Shown: piece after piece, positions 11,403 through 24,125 of the stretch
Numbering within the stretch: the stretch's first letter is position 1
How the letters are laid out: every line of letters starts with the position of its first letter
Origin: Membranipora membranacea
Taxonomy: Eukaryota > Bryozoa > Gymnolaemata > Cheilostomatida > Membraniporidae
DNA length: 64,000 bases
NCBI GenBank assembly: GCA_914767715.1
Contig: OU612067.1
Location: 26,820,162 to 26,884,161 of the forward strand
Direction: 5' to 3'
The notes under the pieces: generated by a model
What the model saw: only the letters and a program-made list of their open reading frames with translations
What the model was told of the DNA's origin: nothing
Database searches by the model: none
Program-made: the position numbers and the translations under genes

Positions 11403-14400
11403 AACTAACCCAGTGATGAATGAAATAAAGTTATGGATAGATCCGTTCAATCAAATTTTTGTTTACAAATACAGTATTGAGCCAAAGCGCTTTGAATAAA
11501 CTACCTGGTTAGACTAGTAACTATTTATTTACTTTTTCCTAGCTTTTAGTTGTCAACTGACCGACACTGGCAACCAGACAACTTTTATAATTTGTGAAGG
11601 ATAGAGTATAATTATTTCCCATCTAATAACTTAAACCTAAATTACAAATTTAACCATGGTAACTATAACTTAAACCTACTGCTACAGAAAACACTCAATT
11701 ACTACTGGTAAGGTACTCTCAATATTGGATAATGGATAGGTACCATTGGAAATTACTGATTCATCAATCAAATTTAAACTGATGACTCTTTTAACCCAAA
11801 CGCTAATCCTTATTTTTCGCCCTACACCCTTTTTGGTGAATTAAATTTTTCAACTAACAAACAACTAACAGACAAATGACACTGACCAATGACCTTAACC
11901 ACCGAGAATTCTGCCGTGGGTCCTGTATAATTCAAACAGCAGTCATACTCCCCACCGCTCTCGGCATAACAACATCCACTGTTGCCCAAATCAGCAGTCT
12001 CTGGGAGTGGCCCTGTAAGAAGAACTCAATTCAAATTGAATATACCATCAATATTTTGCCGATTCAAAGTTTGGAATGCCTGTGATCATGAAGCTCACCC
12101 TACCAACATAGGCTCGAAAGCCCAGTTTGCCTCCCTGATTGCTTTATATTGGAAGGCTCACAGTAATTGCACTACAACTGAATCATAGTCGCGAGTGACT
12201 TAGGCCCTACCATCAGGCGGAAGGGAAACCCAAACCCTACATGAAAGATTATTCCCGCATGTGACAGTCAGGGAGCGGCAGGACGCTGTGAACGGCAATT
12301 CTAAAGAAATGTTTACTGACACTGAATACTGAGTATAGTGAGACAAAAATGAACAGTTCTTCTGGGCCCCCTCCCCAAAAACCTGCACATCACTCAACAG
12401 TAGGATACAATGCTTCGATCATCGGAGTAATCCTACAACTAAAGCTCCCAGGTCCCCACGATCCAAATTTGCCAGACAAGGTCATCGGCATGTGCCTACA
12501 TTTAGAATTAGCTTTAAATGCTTGTTTGAATCCATACACTCTTATTTACCTAATACAAAAAGTATTAATTGCATAATTTATCCTGATTTATTCAATTACT
12601 TCAAACACCTTATCCTAATTTAATCTTAGTTCATTGAATATCCAATGTGTATGAAACTAATGCTAATAGAGAGTTATCCCCTCCTACATCAATAGATGGA
12701 GTGCTAATAAAAACTCCATCCCATATTCCACTAATGCTATTTAGGCTATTGAGGCTAGTAGTGTTGTCAGAACTAGTGGTCAGTTGATAAAACCAGTTTT
12801 ACTGACATACAGAGATATCTGCATTTACAATTACTTTGAACTTCAAAAAACAACTATCTAAAGTTTCGTCCGGATTTTTAACGGCGCAATAAGAGTAACC
12901 ATTATAGATAAACAACACAAACGTCCAATACCAAGACCTCCCTTAAATAGTTACCTAAATAAATGATAAATCACAAACTTTGACTCCCAAATGACCGTGA
13001 AAACTCTAATGCGCATCTAAAATCTTATATTATCTAATTACAGGTGATGCACCATCCGACATGCCTTTCTAAATTAGTTCCTGTATTTCTTATGCGTGGT
13101 TGCGGTTGATACGCCTGCAAGCCCACTTACAGCCAACCATGAAATAATTTACTTGAAATAAGTTTGTTAACATCAGAGTGGAAGTCAAGCGAAACTATGC
13201 CGTAAGCAGGTTTAGTAGCATTTAACCCCCTAATACATTAGACATCTTTTTAATTAGATAGTACTCATCAATCATACCTATTGCTATGGAAACTAACTAC
13301 TTGTATTAGTTGTGCTGTGCAGTAGACTTCAACACTCAGCTAACCTCAGCACTTAGTCAACTAGCTTAGTAATAAATGAGGCCTTACCTATAATAGCGGA
13401 GATTCCCAATTTGGTAATCAACTACATATCTTAGTCATTATTAGACCTACAACTGAAAAGATTATCCCCCAACTGGGCGACAAGGTATGTACATTGAGTT
13501 ATTTACAACAAGTACATGTGAATTCTATGTTTTGCCGGTACAGGGTTATTTGTGTTGAGAGGTTCGCAGCAATATAACTGCAATACTTTTAAGTTTCAAA
13601 ATGACCATTGAACCATCCCGAGCCGACAAATAACCATCCTTTTAAAAACAACCTGACAAATCACCTACACAAATCTCCAACGGTTTACCTTGTCTTGTAA
13701 ATACATTGGTATAAGTCAACACGCAATTATCCATAGAAAAATGATCATGAAACCAGCAATATTTATATTCATATCACAATTTGTATTTGGTAGTTTAACC
13801 CCATGATAGCCTGTAAGCTGACCAACTGGCAGGTATGGCGATGAGATATCTCAAGGCATCCGCCACTTGTGACAGGTATGTTGTTGGGTAACTTTTTAAC
13901 ATAATTTGGATGTCTGAATACACATAGCATTGTACATCAATGTCCATTATTACGCAATTTTCTTATAGTCACTTCCTATTACTAGCATGACTTACCGTCC
14001 CCGTGGTTAAATGATCCCATTCTACCGAAGGGGTTTGTATAAAATGTCATTGCGTGTTAACTTTTGAGACCAGTTATAATTGTTTATATTCCGTTTGTAA
14101 AGATCAAAACCACAGACAACGTTGGTGAAAAACTTGCAAGAACATGGGAGTATAAATGTTTCACTAGTTTAAACTATTTACCTCCAAATCTAAAAAGATA
14201 CTGGTGACAACAAAAATAAAACTTTTCAAGTTGTATAGAAAATTAGTGAACTTAACTCTAAACACAGGCAAAACAACTAAATGAAAGGAAAATTGCTAGT
14301 AGTTTTGAAGCTTCATCCTGTAATCAGAAGTTGAAAGCGCCTGGTTTTTGACAAAAGACTTGAAAAAAAAAAATTAAATAAATCCTATAAAATAAATATC

Positions 14401-15124
14401 CTCCTTATATCCTCCTTTATATCCTCTTTGTATAACATATGGACAATCAATCCCCCCAAGTGTACAGAGTCAGACCAGTTGTCAGATAAAGCCAGATTCA
14501 GACAATCTTTAATGAAGGAATGATATTAACTCAACTAAGTACGCGTATTTATTTGATTAGTCTGCAGCCTCTGACAACTAGCCCCATAGGCCTATTCCAT
14601 ACAAATGGAGTGATTAGTTGCCGCTGGAGCTCCCCGGTTGCAATTTTCCATAATTTTCCTCCTATTTTCCTTTCAATTTGTCCACCAATTTTTTCCTCCA
14701 TAGTAATAATAATATTTTTCCAGTATCCATATAAATATTTTGTTTATCCGTCCCAGCATTTTCCTGGACCAGAATTTCCTTACTTTTGTTGTCCATGGTT
14801 GTAATTTTGTCGTCTCAAAAGAATTTTCAAACCCTATAATTTTCTCAAGGTTTAACCTGGTGATTTGTGAGGTAAAGGCTGTTTTGTCAACTTACGTTGT
14901 AATGGGTGATTAATCTCTCTTCAGTTAAATATGTCGTCGGCTGGCTCGGGAAGTTCGGTTTGAATACAATCCTATCCAGCATTAATTATATCTAGAGAAT
15001 AGAATAATAATGTTAATGTCCTATGAAGTTATCTCACATAATCGACAAAGATTGCTTCTAGGCCTATTAGCTAAACGCCAGAGTTACAGTACTGAGAGTT
15101 TACTTTTGTGTACCTAAAAGTACT

Positions 15125-15640
15125 CGGAATTCAGTATTCAGTCTTTTTGGTTCCAAAACATTGATATGCTTGATCACTGATTGTTTGCAACCCAAGAATT
15201 TTTTTGCTGGTTAACATAGAATGGATCATTGATTCCAGGCTGGATAAATATAGCCCTGGCTTACGAGACACCAATAGGGAAGCTGAGAATCTATAACTGA
15301 ATGTACTAATAGAAGAACAAACCAGACTGGGGAGGCAAAGCAAAAAACTGTGTGTCAGTCTGTGAACTAATCCAAATGTTAATAACCTTTGTTTCAGTAC
15401 TGGATTATTGCTAAATAATTGTAAAAACTGTAATAGATATATTACAGGTGGGATTATACTTATTAATCCCTAGTGAAGCAGAACATGTTTTACAATAAAC
15501 GTTGTGGAAAGTTGATTGTTATACAATAAAAAAAGCATGTTATTTAGTAACCAATTCAAAGCAACGCAAGCAAAGCATTGTTTGAAACAGAATTGCACAC
15601 AGCAGCTAATAATTAAAAATTAAGCTAACCATCCGCAGTT
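15125..15640 (+). repeat. upstream block of the receptor unit (copy B)
   Basis: This block starting GGAATTCAGTATTCAGTC lies upstream of receptor B and is repeated upstream of D (42,400-42,900). It also recurs as a truncated orphan at 35,145-35,575 and partly upstream of C (24,170-24,420). It has no conserved coding frame. It probably holds the promoter region of the receptor gene, because it is the part kept before the start codon in B and D. Confidence 0.6.
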
Positions 15641-15755
15641 TGAACATTTCTGTTGAGTTAGATGGTTGAGAGTTTTCTGGCGGTGGAGACTGCTATCTTT
15701 GGACATACATATTCATTTACATTCTTTTCCTTCATCCATACAGGTGTTGAGAACC

Positions 15756-18700
15756 ATGGACAAGTAAGTAACTGAACCATAACACTCAAATGAATATAAG
15801 CTTCTCGGCCTATTGGCTAAGATCAAAGTGTCACTGCCAATGGCCGATAAGTGCCAGTTCAGTTTTGGCAGCTCGCTGCACACCCAAGATTAGGAGGTCA
15901 ACCATGGCCTCACCTCTAGGATGCATTCTAGTTTTCTAGGATGTATCACATTCTCAGTATGAGGATTAAGGGCACCTTGCGTCCCTCTTTAGGGGCAGCC
16001 CAATCTTCTGTTTCTTTGCAAACAGCAAATGAATATAAGTTGTTGCGGGAAGTATAGCTGCCAACATTATTTATGTTATATCAGCATTATAGTGAGAGTT
16101 TTTAAAGTGCGTAAACTGTAGGGATAGCTGGTAGTGGCATTTCATTATCAACCACTTTCCCAACCACTGCATGTTGGGAAAGTGGTTCATAATGAAACTA
16201 TAGTTACAGCAATATTTTAGTCAATACAGATTTAAAATTTGATGTTTCAGATTGATTACTGATATCAAGAGAGAGAACAGGAGAGTTGTTTTTATCTTCT
16301 TGCTGAGTTGTCTACACCTATCTTCAGTAGCTGGTGAGATTAATGATAAGTTATTTATTTATTTATCTATTTATTGAGGTTTTCTAAAAGTTATACCATT
16401 ATGTACTTAGTTTTCATAAAATAGTAGCGTTAAATACTTTGGGATCGGACAGGTTTACGAATAAGATTGATTGTTATCGTAAATTGTTCAGGTTTTGCCT
16501 GACTATTGCTTTCAAAAGATCTGTACTTCATGATAATATACAAGATGGCTGCCCTGTTAACTGCGGATCAAGTTTCTGTATGGCGTAACAGCCACAGAGT
16601 CTTTTATCATGGTGTATAGATATCAGATTACATTCAATTCCAATGGGTAGATGGGATTCACATTAAAATGACAATTTGGTTATATTTTGAGAATAAAACA
16701 ATTTGCTATTGTTTTTTCAAGAATATCAATCAATCGAATACACTTGGCAGTTGTCTTCTCCTGTAAGGTCTTTGTTTCTGGAGACTCACAGTTGGATATT
16801 TCTTACAGGTGGTGATCTAGCAGATAACAAATACGCTGCTCTTTTCTGCGGATCTTCTAACGACAATAGTGAGATTAATCTGAGAGATATGACTACGACA
16901 AGTGAAGGAGTTGTCCGCATGCCTACTAAATATGGCAATCAAGGTTTTTCTTATGGATGTACTGTGACCATAAGAGGCCTCGGAAATGCCATTATCATCT
17001 TCCAACAAAAAAGGCTGAATGCATCAAATGGACCTTGTTTGAAAAATAACATCATCAACAACAAAATCCAGGATGGACCATGCCATGATCAGAGGGTATA
17101 CTTTAATGGCCTGATGCACCTAAAATTAGAAGTTGGGGAGCCAGTACAGCCAGGTTTTGTCATTAATTTTAAAGGTGAGTCTGTATGTATAGCATATAAA
17201 AGGAGCCTTATTGAACATCTGAGGCTAATTTTAAACCATATATGAATCATGGGTAATATTCAATACTCCTAATTCACTATGATAATATCCCACATTTGTT
17301 TTTTGTAACTTGTAAGTTTATCAGAGGCCTACTACCAATGATGTCTTATGTTCCGTGATATTTATACTTTCAGTTTACCCAGCATTCACCATGAGCAGAT
17401 CTCCTTCACCTTATGATGCCCAGACACATAAGGAAGGTTATATTACTGACTACTCCTTTTTGCCTATTCCTCATGGAACAAGAAAAGAAGTGACCGATAT
17501 ATTTATGATAATAGAAGGTCTACCTTCGTCTGCAACAGTGCTCTTCAGTCTTGAAGTGATCAATATGACAGCTTCAAATGAATCTGAGTTCACCATTAAA
17601 TCAAAAAAATGGTATGACAACAATAGCGTGATGCGTGAAATCTTTCATACAAGTTCATTGGTCAAAAGTCAAATACAGAGAGTTTCAGGCATCAACTCCG
17701 TAACAATCAAATACGCAACGAAAGATTCTTCTAAAGGAGGCGAATATGTACGTCTGAAATATAAAGGTATGTGGTTCGGTTCTCAGCTATGAATATGTGT
17801 CCCATAGTTTGACAGAGATGTGATGGTATGGAGTCCTAGGGGCGTATTTATGATAAGCGATCTGGAGGTACACCAGAATAAAATCCTCTTTTCTTTCTTA
17901 TAATGTAACATTACGGGGAAAAATATGGGGCGCTTCACGCATTTGTAACCGAAAGTGTCAATCAACGCCACTGTATATGTTATTTGGCAGACAGGGTACT
18001 TGCCATAGTATTAAATGTTGTTAATCTGGTGCAGAATTGACGAACAAATGAACACCATTACCAGGACATTGTTAGAATTTCAACAATGTCAACATAGGTT
18101 AGTGAATGCAAGGAGTACTCCTTGGTGAAAGGGAGGTGGGAGGGGAATTTGAGCAGACTTTTTTCTTTCAAACTGGCATGCTGGTAGGATATCAGATTGA
18201 AGGAAAGAAGATGTGACTAGCATAAAAGCCTATCATTGGCTGTGAACTGTAGTTCTAAGTTTTCCTTAGCAATAAGTTTTCCTTAGCTGGTTGAGGGAGG
18301 GCAACTTCTTATTCAGTTGACCTTGATTATTTGTCATGTCTTGGGACTGATTGCCAAGACAAGGAGAGTGTTATAAGGGCAGAAAAAAATCATTTTCGTA
18401 CCAAAAACTTTATTTCTTTATTTGCAAATGAATGATAATTCCTCCTTAGTTCAACTTAGTTACTTATTTTAACGAACCTTTCCTGTGTGGATCCTATCAT
18501 TATGCTTCATCAGTGGCCTGTTACTGTTATTCTCATTGCTAGTTAGACATATGTTTTATGGTGATCTACCCTCCTGGAATGGAGTGAAAGTCAATTTAAT
18601 ATTTGGTTTTCTTACGAGACTTACCGGCGACATGTACCAAATTAGCGGAATTGATGTTTTTTTTTACTTCTGTAGTGGAGTCATGTGTAGATGAAGGCAT

Positions 18701-21700
18701 CCCATATTTGGCCACATTGAAGCAGACTCATTTCAACTCATCACAGTATAAAGCATCGTGCATGTCAGGACATGCTTTGGAAAACAAGGCTGAAACATTC
18801 ACATGTAAAAATCAGCAATGGACACCAGCTCTGAAATTCTCTAGAACAAAGACTACAAGCCTACCACTCTCACCTACCACATCAGAAGGTAACACAAACC
18901 CAAGGTTTCAGACAAATATTGTCTCCCCCACACAAAATTGTTTCTTTAAATCTATGAAATAAGAGAGTTTATAGTTTGAGCGAGTTTTAAAATCTAATTC
19001 TGCTCTATTTATAATCTATCATGTTTTCACTTGCAGGCACTGATATATAAATATATATATATTCATGGATAAGGGGACATATTCTGCCCTGAACAAGCAT
19101 ATTATTGGCAATTTATGTATCGATGCTGGAAACAGTTTCTCATCTTTGATTCGTCTAAAAGTTCAGTAATGCTACAGCCGACCCCTCGTAAACATTTGTC
19201 AGGTAGCTTGCCTGAGTCTTTAAAGCTCATTACTGGGATGTCGGTCAATGCATAACAATAAAGCTACTGTGATTCTAGCTAGATCCAATTACTGACACAA
19301 AGTTATACACTAATATAATTTCTTCAAAAATAGCCATAGGTATTATGTATTTTAACACTAATCCATGAATTCATATCAATGCTTGCGGGTTATAACCTCA
19401 ACTTTTCAATAAATTTACAACCCAATGGTGATGAAGGACTACGGACATTGTCCCACAAAAACCATATTGGAGATGATACTAAACTATCGGAGATCAGCTT
19501 CAAATCCTACTATAACTTTGTGATTGGAGGAAGCATATTCCTTATATTGGCTTGCTTGGGTGCTTGCATAATATATCGTTTAAGTCTAAGGTTAGTCCAG
19601 GCAATTTTATTAGTTAATACATGCTATGCAATATGCATATCACAAACTTAGTGCCTGCGGTTTTGAGTCTTTAAGTTAAATGCAAAATAAATTATGGACC
19701 ATCATAGGTAGGTATGTCTGCATAACAAATTGCCTTTGTAACTTACATTAGTAAAATTGGCAGGTATCCAGATTGACGATTTTCCTCCAGCAAATCAAAA
19801 ACAGCAGGCACTATAAATAGCTATCATTAAAGTTTCCTCTCTGTATACCTTAGTGAGCATATTATTGAAATTACTCAATTATACTCAATTCATGCATATG
19901 TTGGTATAGATGATATACGTGATTCAATTGCTTTGTTAGTTTCTTTTGGTGATGTATTTGTTTTTAAGAGAAGCCTAAGTCACATACAAGTTTTCTATTT
20001 TTGTCAATCACAATTCTTTGTTATAGATATCCAAGTAACAGAATCCGAGATGTAAGAAGTTCTCGTCCATTGCCTGCCAGGCCTGTCATACATGGTAAGT
20101 GATAATAACCTACCTCAACTACATAGTAGGTGCGATTATAAATGCCATTGTCTCACTCACACACATGAATTCAGATTGTACCGTTGAGTTATTATGGAGT
20201 TCAAAACCAAACTTCAAGGCAATAAACCAAAATCAACAGTTTAGATAAATCTCAGTGAAAGGTTTGATATGTGCGTAGTGGATGAATAAAAAAAACTATC
20301 AAATCATATCTCACAAAACAATGTACTTGATCAATGTGATAATCAATTTAAAAACAACTTGTAATTCAAAAAGATCATACCTCATCAAGCATAACAGGTT
20401 AACCTCTACAATAATACACAAATGAGATCGTCCCGAGGCTCCTTAGGGAATAAATGTCTTTGCAGCCCATATAATTTAAAAAGAGTTCCCGTTTTCTTTT
20501 TGAAGTTAGCAGCATTTGATACAAATCCTTGGTGCAAAAGTTACATCGGCATCTATCGTCACCAGTAAAGTCAATATGTTGAGGCATGATATCCTGGCAC
20601 ACTTCTTTACACCTTTTTCCTGATCCTTTAAAGTTTATGATAATATACTTATCTAAAAAATTAATAAATGTGTACAGTGATAACAGTTCTGTTCCTACAC
20701 GGTACTGGATGAAAATTATTGCGAATAGAAGTTTCCTGTGGAATGGATGAGAGAAATATCATCATTCAAAACTCCCATCCTTTTCCAGTTTAAAGGTTCA
20801 AGAGTTTGTGGCATTTTAATATTAAACATTCCTCTTTGATAAATGAATGCTGCAAACTGGAACTTAGCCAAAATTGAAACACAATCCTCAGCATGTTTTA
20901 CATCAACTATTCCCTCAACCCCACAAAGACTCACATGGACGCCTACTCAATAATGTTACAGGATCATCGCTACACTTTAGGGTCTTTGCTGAATTTTCTT
21001 TGAATTTTCCTACTTTTCATTTAGGACACCATACCATTATATAACAACTATGTCAAAGTATATAACTCTAATGAGTATCCTGCTTGACAAAGCTCACTTA
21101 CCAACGTCTGATGATCCATTGTCACAATATAGTTTCCGCTGTGCTGATAAGTTATGAATTTGCAGAGCTATGGTTAAGGTTATCAAACTCAAAGTGTAAC
21201 TGCTCATATCTAATTCTACTTATACAAACCTCTCGTAATTAATTGAGATTTATGGTCTGTCGCCAACATCAACTAACTACAATCTGAACTTAGGAGGCCT
21301 TTTATATAGCTTTTACATAACTTAATCCTCACACCAACCAATCAGAAACTTTGTGGCTATATTAACAACACAGAGTAAGGATATATCCAGAATGTATTAT
21401 GGACCATCATAGCTAGGGATGTCTGCAAACCAAATTGCCAAAATTTTTTTGATTAGTAAAATTGGCAGGTATCCAGAATGACGATTTTCCTCAGCGAATT
21501 AAAAACCGCAGGCACTATAACTATCATTGAAGTGTACCCTCTATATCCTTACTCTGTGTTTACAAGCTAGTATGTAAAACCAAGGGGTAAACTGTCGATT
21601 ACTAGTTTTGCATAGAGTATTAATATTATATTATATTAATAATATTATCTTTTGGATTGTGACTTGAATTATATTTCTGTTGAAGATATCGACATCGAAG

Positions 21701-22401
21701 CCCAAACTAATACAGATAATGACTTGGCATCAGATTATGAAGTTATCTCCTCGACAGATCCGTATCTTGACTACTCAACTATCAACGAGTCTGATATGAT
21801 TAGAATTTTCCAGCAAAATATTTGTACATCGCCTCTCAACATGATGCGGGAACCGACCACGGCAAATGAAAGGTCGATAAAAAGACCTGGCTGTTTATCC
21901 CCTAACTTGTTAGAATCTTGTTATCGCGAGATGAACAGGAGGGGAATACACTTTAATGACAGGGAAAAAAGGTCCCAGAATCCAAAACACCAAATACCTG
22001 AACAATCGACCCAAAACCCACAACTGAACAGCTCAACTCCAGAACCTTGTCCAGGGAGTCATACTTCTCAAGAACATTCTGAGACGCCCTGCCAATCTGG
22101 CAACCAGACATCTAACGAGCTGGCAGCTACCTCACATACAGAACACAAAATATATCTTCGACCAAAGAACAATATATTGATTCATCAACCTCATGAACAG
22201 CCTGCTACAAGTGACAGACCAAATGAAACCAATGGTGATGAACATCAGGTTGCCTCAACATCAAATATGCCATCAGAGACCAGTGATAGTTTGTGCATTA
22301 ATGCCACAGCAACTCTGATAGAATATGAAGACGCAGAGAGTGTGTATAACTTTTCGCCTCAGTTTTTTTGCATTTTACGTCAATTATTGTTGAAACATTA
22401 A
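15756..22401 (+). CDS. CUB-CUB-CCP receptor with ITAM tail, unit B
   Basis: Exons: 15756-15763, 16251-16333, 16809-17174, 17374-17766, 18676-18888, then a membrane exon ending at 19590, 20027-20094 and 21686-22401. ATG GAC AA splices to an exon coding a basic N terminus and a hydrophobic signal core (VVFIFLLSCLHL). Exon 3 is CUB-like with four cysteines and a GFVINFKG end. Exon 4 is a second CUB-like domain without cysteines. Exon 5 is a sushi domain whose fourth cysteine is phenylalanine. All extracellular introns are phase 1, the mark of shuffled domains. The membrane exon has lost the acceptor seen in C (GCAG became GCGG). The nearest in-phase AG is before 19437, which would give 667 codons in frame. 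Skipping to 19037 gives a soluble form instead. The tail carries the ITAM. I find no named family. Confidence 0.7.
15801..16025 (+). mobile_element. SINE headed by U2 snRNA 5' sequence
   Basis: The element begins CTTCTCGGCCTATTGGC, followed by TAAGATCAAAGTGT. This is the first about 30 nt of U2 snRNA with one substitution and one inserted A, after which similarity ends. It is flanked by perfect 14-bp direct repeats CAAATGAATATAAG (15787-15800 and 16026-16039). Unit D keeps the single, uninserted site near 43,070. The 3' part, with GGCACCTTGCGTCCCTCTTTAGGGGCAGCCC, also occurs alone at 34,603-34,672. The duplication fits LINE-driven retroposition. It lies in the first intron of receptor B. Confidence 0.85.
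16130..16200. repeat. small hairpin MITE
   Basis: A tract of TTTCATTATCAACCACTTTC followed by CCAAC is followed after about 9 nt by its near-perfect reverse complement. The arm sequence CATTTCATTATCAACCAC is shared with the hairpin at 40,964-41,082 and, as one arm only, with 43,178-43,210. It lies in the first intron of receptor B. Confidence 0.7.
17767..18675. other. long intron of receptor B
   Basis: This intron joins the second CUB-like exon to the CCP exon. It is longer than its counterparts in C (389 nt) and D (257 nt) because of extra AT-rich sequence at about 17,860-18,400. I see no gene, terminal repeats or clear target duplication in the extra part. Confidence 0.6.
19037..19265 (+). 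other. possible alternative 3' exon giving a soluble form of B
   Basis: A good acceptor (TTTTCACTTGCAG) precedes 19037. Joined in phase to the CCP exon it adds GTDI and then a stop at 19048-19050, giving 358 residues with no membrane helix. AATAAA follows at 19257. The segment from here to about 19,385 is absent from D. It is present in C, where the same frame runs 42 codons before its stop. It therefore looks like inserted sequence that brought an acceptor, stop and polyadenylation signal. Confidence 0.45.
20399..21207 (-). CDS. secreted eight-cysteine protein, nested antisense in unit B
   Basis: Exons are 21207-21102 and 20652-20399. The donor TTG|GTAAGT and acceptor TTTTTTAG are in phase 1, and the joined frame closes at 119 residues. 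The signal core is LSLITLTIALQI. The mature chain keeps all eight cysteines (LYC, KRCKEVC, RCRCNFC, MGC, YYC) and ends at the CRG stop. It lies wholly in the intron between the juxtamembrane exon (ends 20094) and tail exon (starts 21686) of receptor B. A minus-strand frame at 20,716-20,934 in its own intron shares an MPQTLE core with unit D and could be an optional exon. The intact reading frame despite divergence from A and D argues that it is functional. Family not recognised. Confidence 0.78.
21736..21783 (+). other. ITAM motif, unit B
   Basis: The codons read YEVI, eight residues, YSTI, with an extra tyrosine (PYLD) between the two halves. This is the same spacing as in A and D. Confidence 0.75.
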
Positions 22402-23690
22402 AGACACCCGGAAAAAATCTGGGATTTTCAACGAACAAAGAAAGCATTGGTAATAAAGTTGAGAGGCTTTGAGTTGATTTCAAGTAGGTACATTTGTTAA
22501 AAGCGTCATACATTTCCTACTTTGAAGCATTATCAGCTTAGTGGTTTATAAGAAAGGTATTAGATGATGCAGTAATCTTGCATCTCTCAAGAGGCAATCT
22601 ACAGTAGGCCAGAGGGTAAGAGTTCGACAAGGTTAAATTGGCACAGGTGATCATAACCACAGAATGTAGATCTTCTTTGCTTTGGATTAAGTTTTTCCAA
22701 ATCAAAGTATTAGCCGACCAACCTCTGTGCATAACTCACACCATAACATCCTCACTTGAATCCTTCGAGTGACTGTTGTCTTGTTGTTGATTAAGTCATA
22801 GGGTCCACATTTGTCACGCTTTGGTACCAATCAACGGAGTCGACACATTCTTTCTCCCTTGGAGTTTTACTCATAGTTTTTGGCTACTGGGTCCATTCCC
22901 TGCAAACTTTCACATTGCCTGAGTTATTGTATCTGCATGCGTACAGTTTTGAATATGCACACAAATTGTTGAGATGTAGCCGGATCTTGGAATCGGTAGA
23001 TTTATCAACCTGGATAGTGTTGGGAGAAAATTTATCTGACATATAAGTTTCTATTTGTGCTGTTCACATTCATGTGCTTGGCAGCCTTCCAGCATTTCAA
23101 TAAAAGTTTACCGACCAACATGTCCCTACCTCTGGATGTGGTTGATAATGGCATGCCAAAGCTACCGGCAGAGGTTGAGCACTCAATTATCATTGTAACA
23201 TTAAGGACGCTGGAAAGTTTTATCCGGGGTGGACCGTAACAAAGAATGCATTGGTAATGGATTTGAGTGGCTTTGTGTTGATATCAAGTTGGCGCATTGG
23301 TAAAAACCGTCATATGTTTCCTACTTTGAAGCATTATGGGCTTAGTGGTTTATAAGAAAGGTTTAGATGATGCAGTAATCTTGCATCTCTCTAGAGGCAA
23401 TCTACAGTAGGCCAATGGGTTAGAGCATGACAGGGATAACTAAACACAAGTGATCGTAGTCACAGAATGTAGATCCTCTTTGCTCTGGATTAATTATTTC
23501 ATAATAAAAGTATTAACCAACCAACCTGCGTGCATAAATCTCAGTCAAACCATAACATCCTCATTGATTTATTCTGATGACTATTGTCTTGTGAGGTTGA
23601 TTAGTTGGTAGTTAATCACTTGGTCTTAGTGCCCACATTCGTCACGCTAGGGTACCAACTAATGACTAATTCAGACTTGGAGAAGCAAAC
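22402..23690. other. 3' flank of unit B, itself duplicated
   Basis: The flank first follows the D type (22,402-23,190). It then repeats the A-type flank (23,190-23,680), including a second copy of the stretch around GGCTTAGTGGTTTATAAG, which occurs near 22,540 and again near 23,340. This is a junction between two unit types and a likely unequal-exchange breakpoint near 23,190. A minus-strand exon-like frame at about 23,020-22,800 matches the one at 49,710-50,042 but has a stop in the tract GAATGGACCCAGTAG. Confidence 0.55.
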
Positions 23691-24125
23691 ACAAGGCTAC
23701 ATAAACCATAAACGCCACTGTAACTGTGAATCATACTTGTTTTCTATTGAGTGGGGGATTTGGTCAACCAAAACCGCCAATCAAGAATTCTTATTTCAGA
23801 CAGGTGAGCACAACTCCCACCATATATAGACTGATCATGTGACATACACTATTCGCAATTTCCTCAAAACTGGAAACCTTGCCAGTGCTAGGTACTAGTG
23901 ACTACCAAGGATGACCAAAACCGCCACTCAAAAGAAAACAAGTATGATTTGTAGCTACAGTGGTTGTTTTGGTTGACCAAAACCGCCACTCGAAAGAAAA
24001 CATGTATGATTTGCAGTTACAGCGGCGGTTTTGGTCAACAAAAACCGCCACAAAAAAAAAAAACAAGTATGATTTGTTTCTACAGTTGCGGTTTTGGTAG
24101 ACCAAAACCTCCATAATTACAGGCA
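23690..24125. repeat. approximately 68-bp repeats in both orientations
   Basis: Three tandem units carry AAAACCGCCACTC, GAAAACAAGTATGATTTG and CTACAGTGG. An inverted unit sits at about 23,705-23,790 (CAATCATACTTG-like, then TTGGTCAACCAAAACCGCC). Each unit also contains the short palindrome TTTTGGTCAACCAAAA. No coding function is apparent. Confidence 0.75.

Larger units (their letters stand above)
9780..15050. other. large insertion-like region, no gene recognised
   Basis: This stretch has no counterpart in the other units. Its base composition is less AT-rich in parts. It holds the 65-bp minisatellite and two copies of an approximately 85-bp repeat (10,898 and 11,318). The tract AAGTTATCTCACA of the minisatellite recurs near 15,022. 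The open frames are short and without recognisable motifs. It may be one large non-autonomous element, but I could not define its ends or a target duplication. Confidence 0.4.

Noticed and set aside
14520-14804. A 94-codon open frame rich in I, F and P
   Set aside because: It comes from pyrimidine-rich low-complexity sequence (repeated ATTTTCC words), with no domain, paralog or splice support.
15798-15832. A functional U2 snRNA gene
   Set aside because: Only the first 30 or so bases match U2. The branch-site recognition region, Sm site and 3' stem-loops are absent, and 14-bp target duplications mark it as a retroposed element.
23902-24110. A CRISPR-like array
   Set aside because: The units are adjacent without unique spacers, include inverted units, and lie in animal nuclear DNA.
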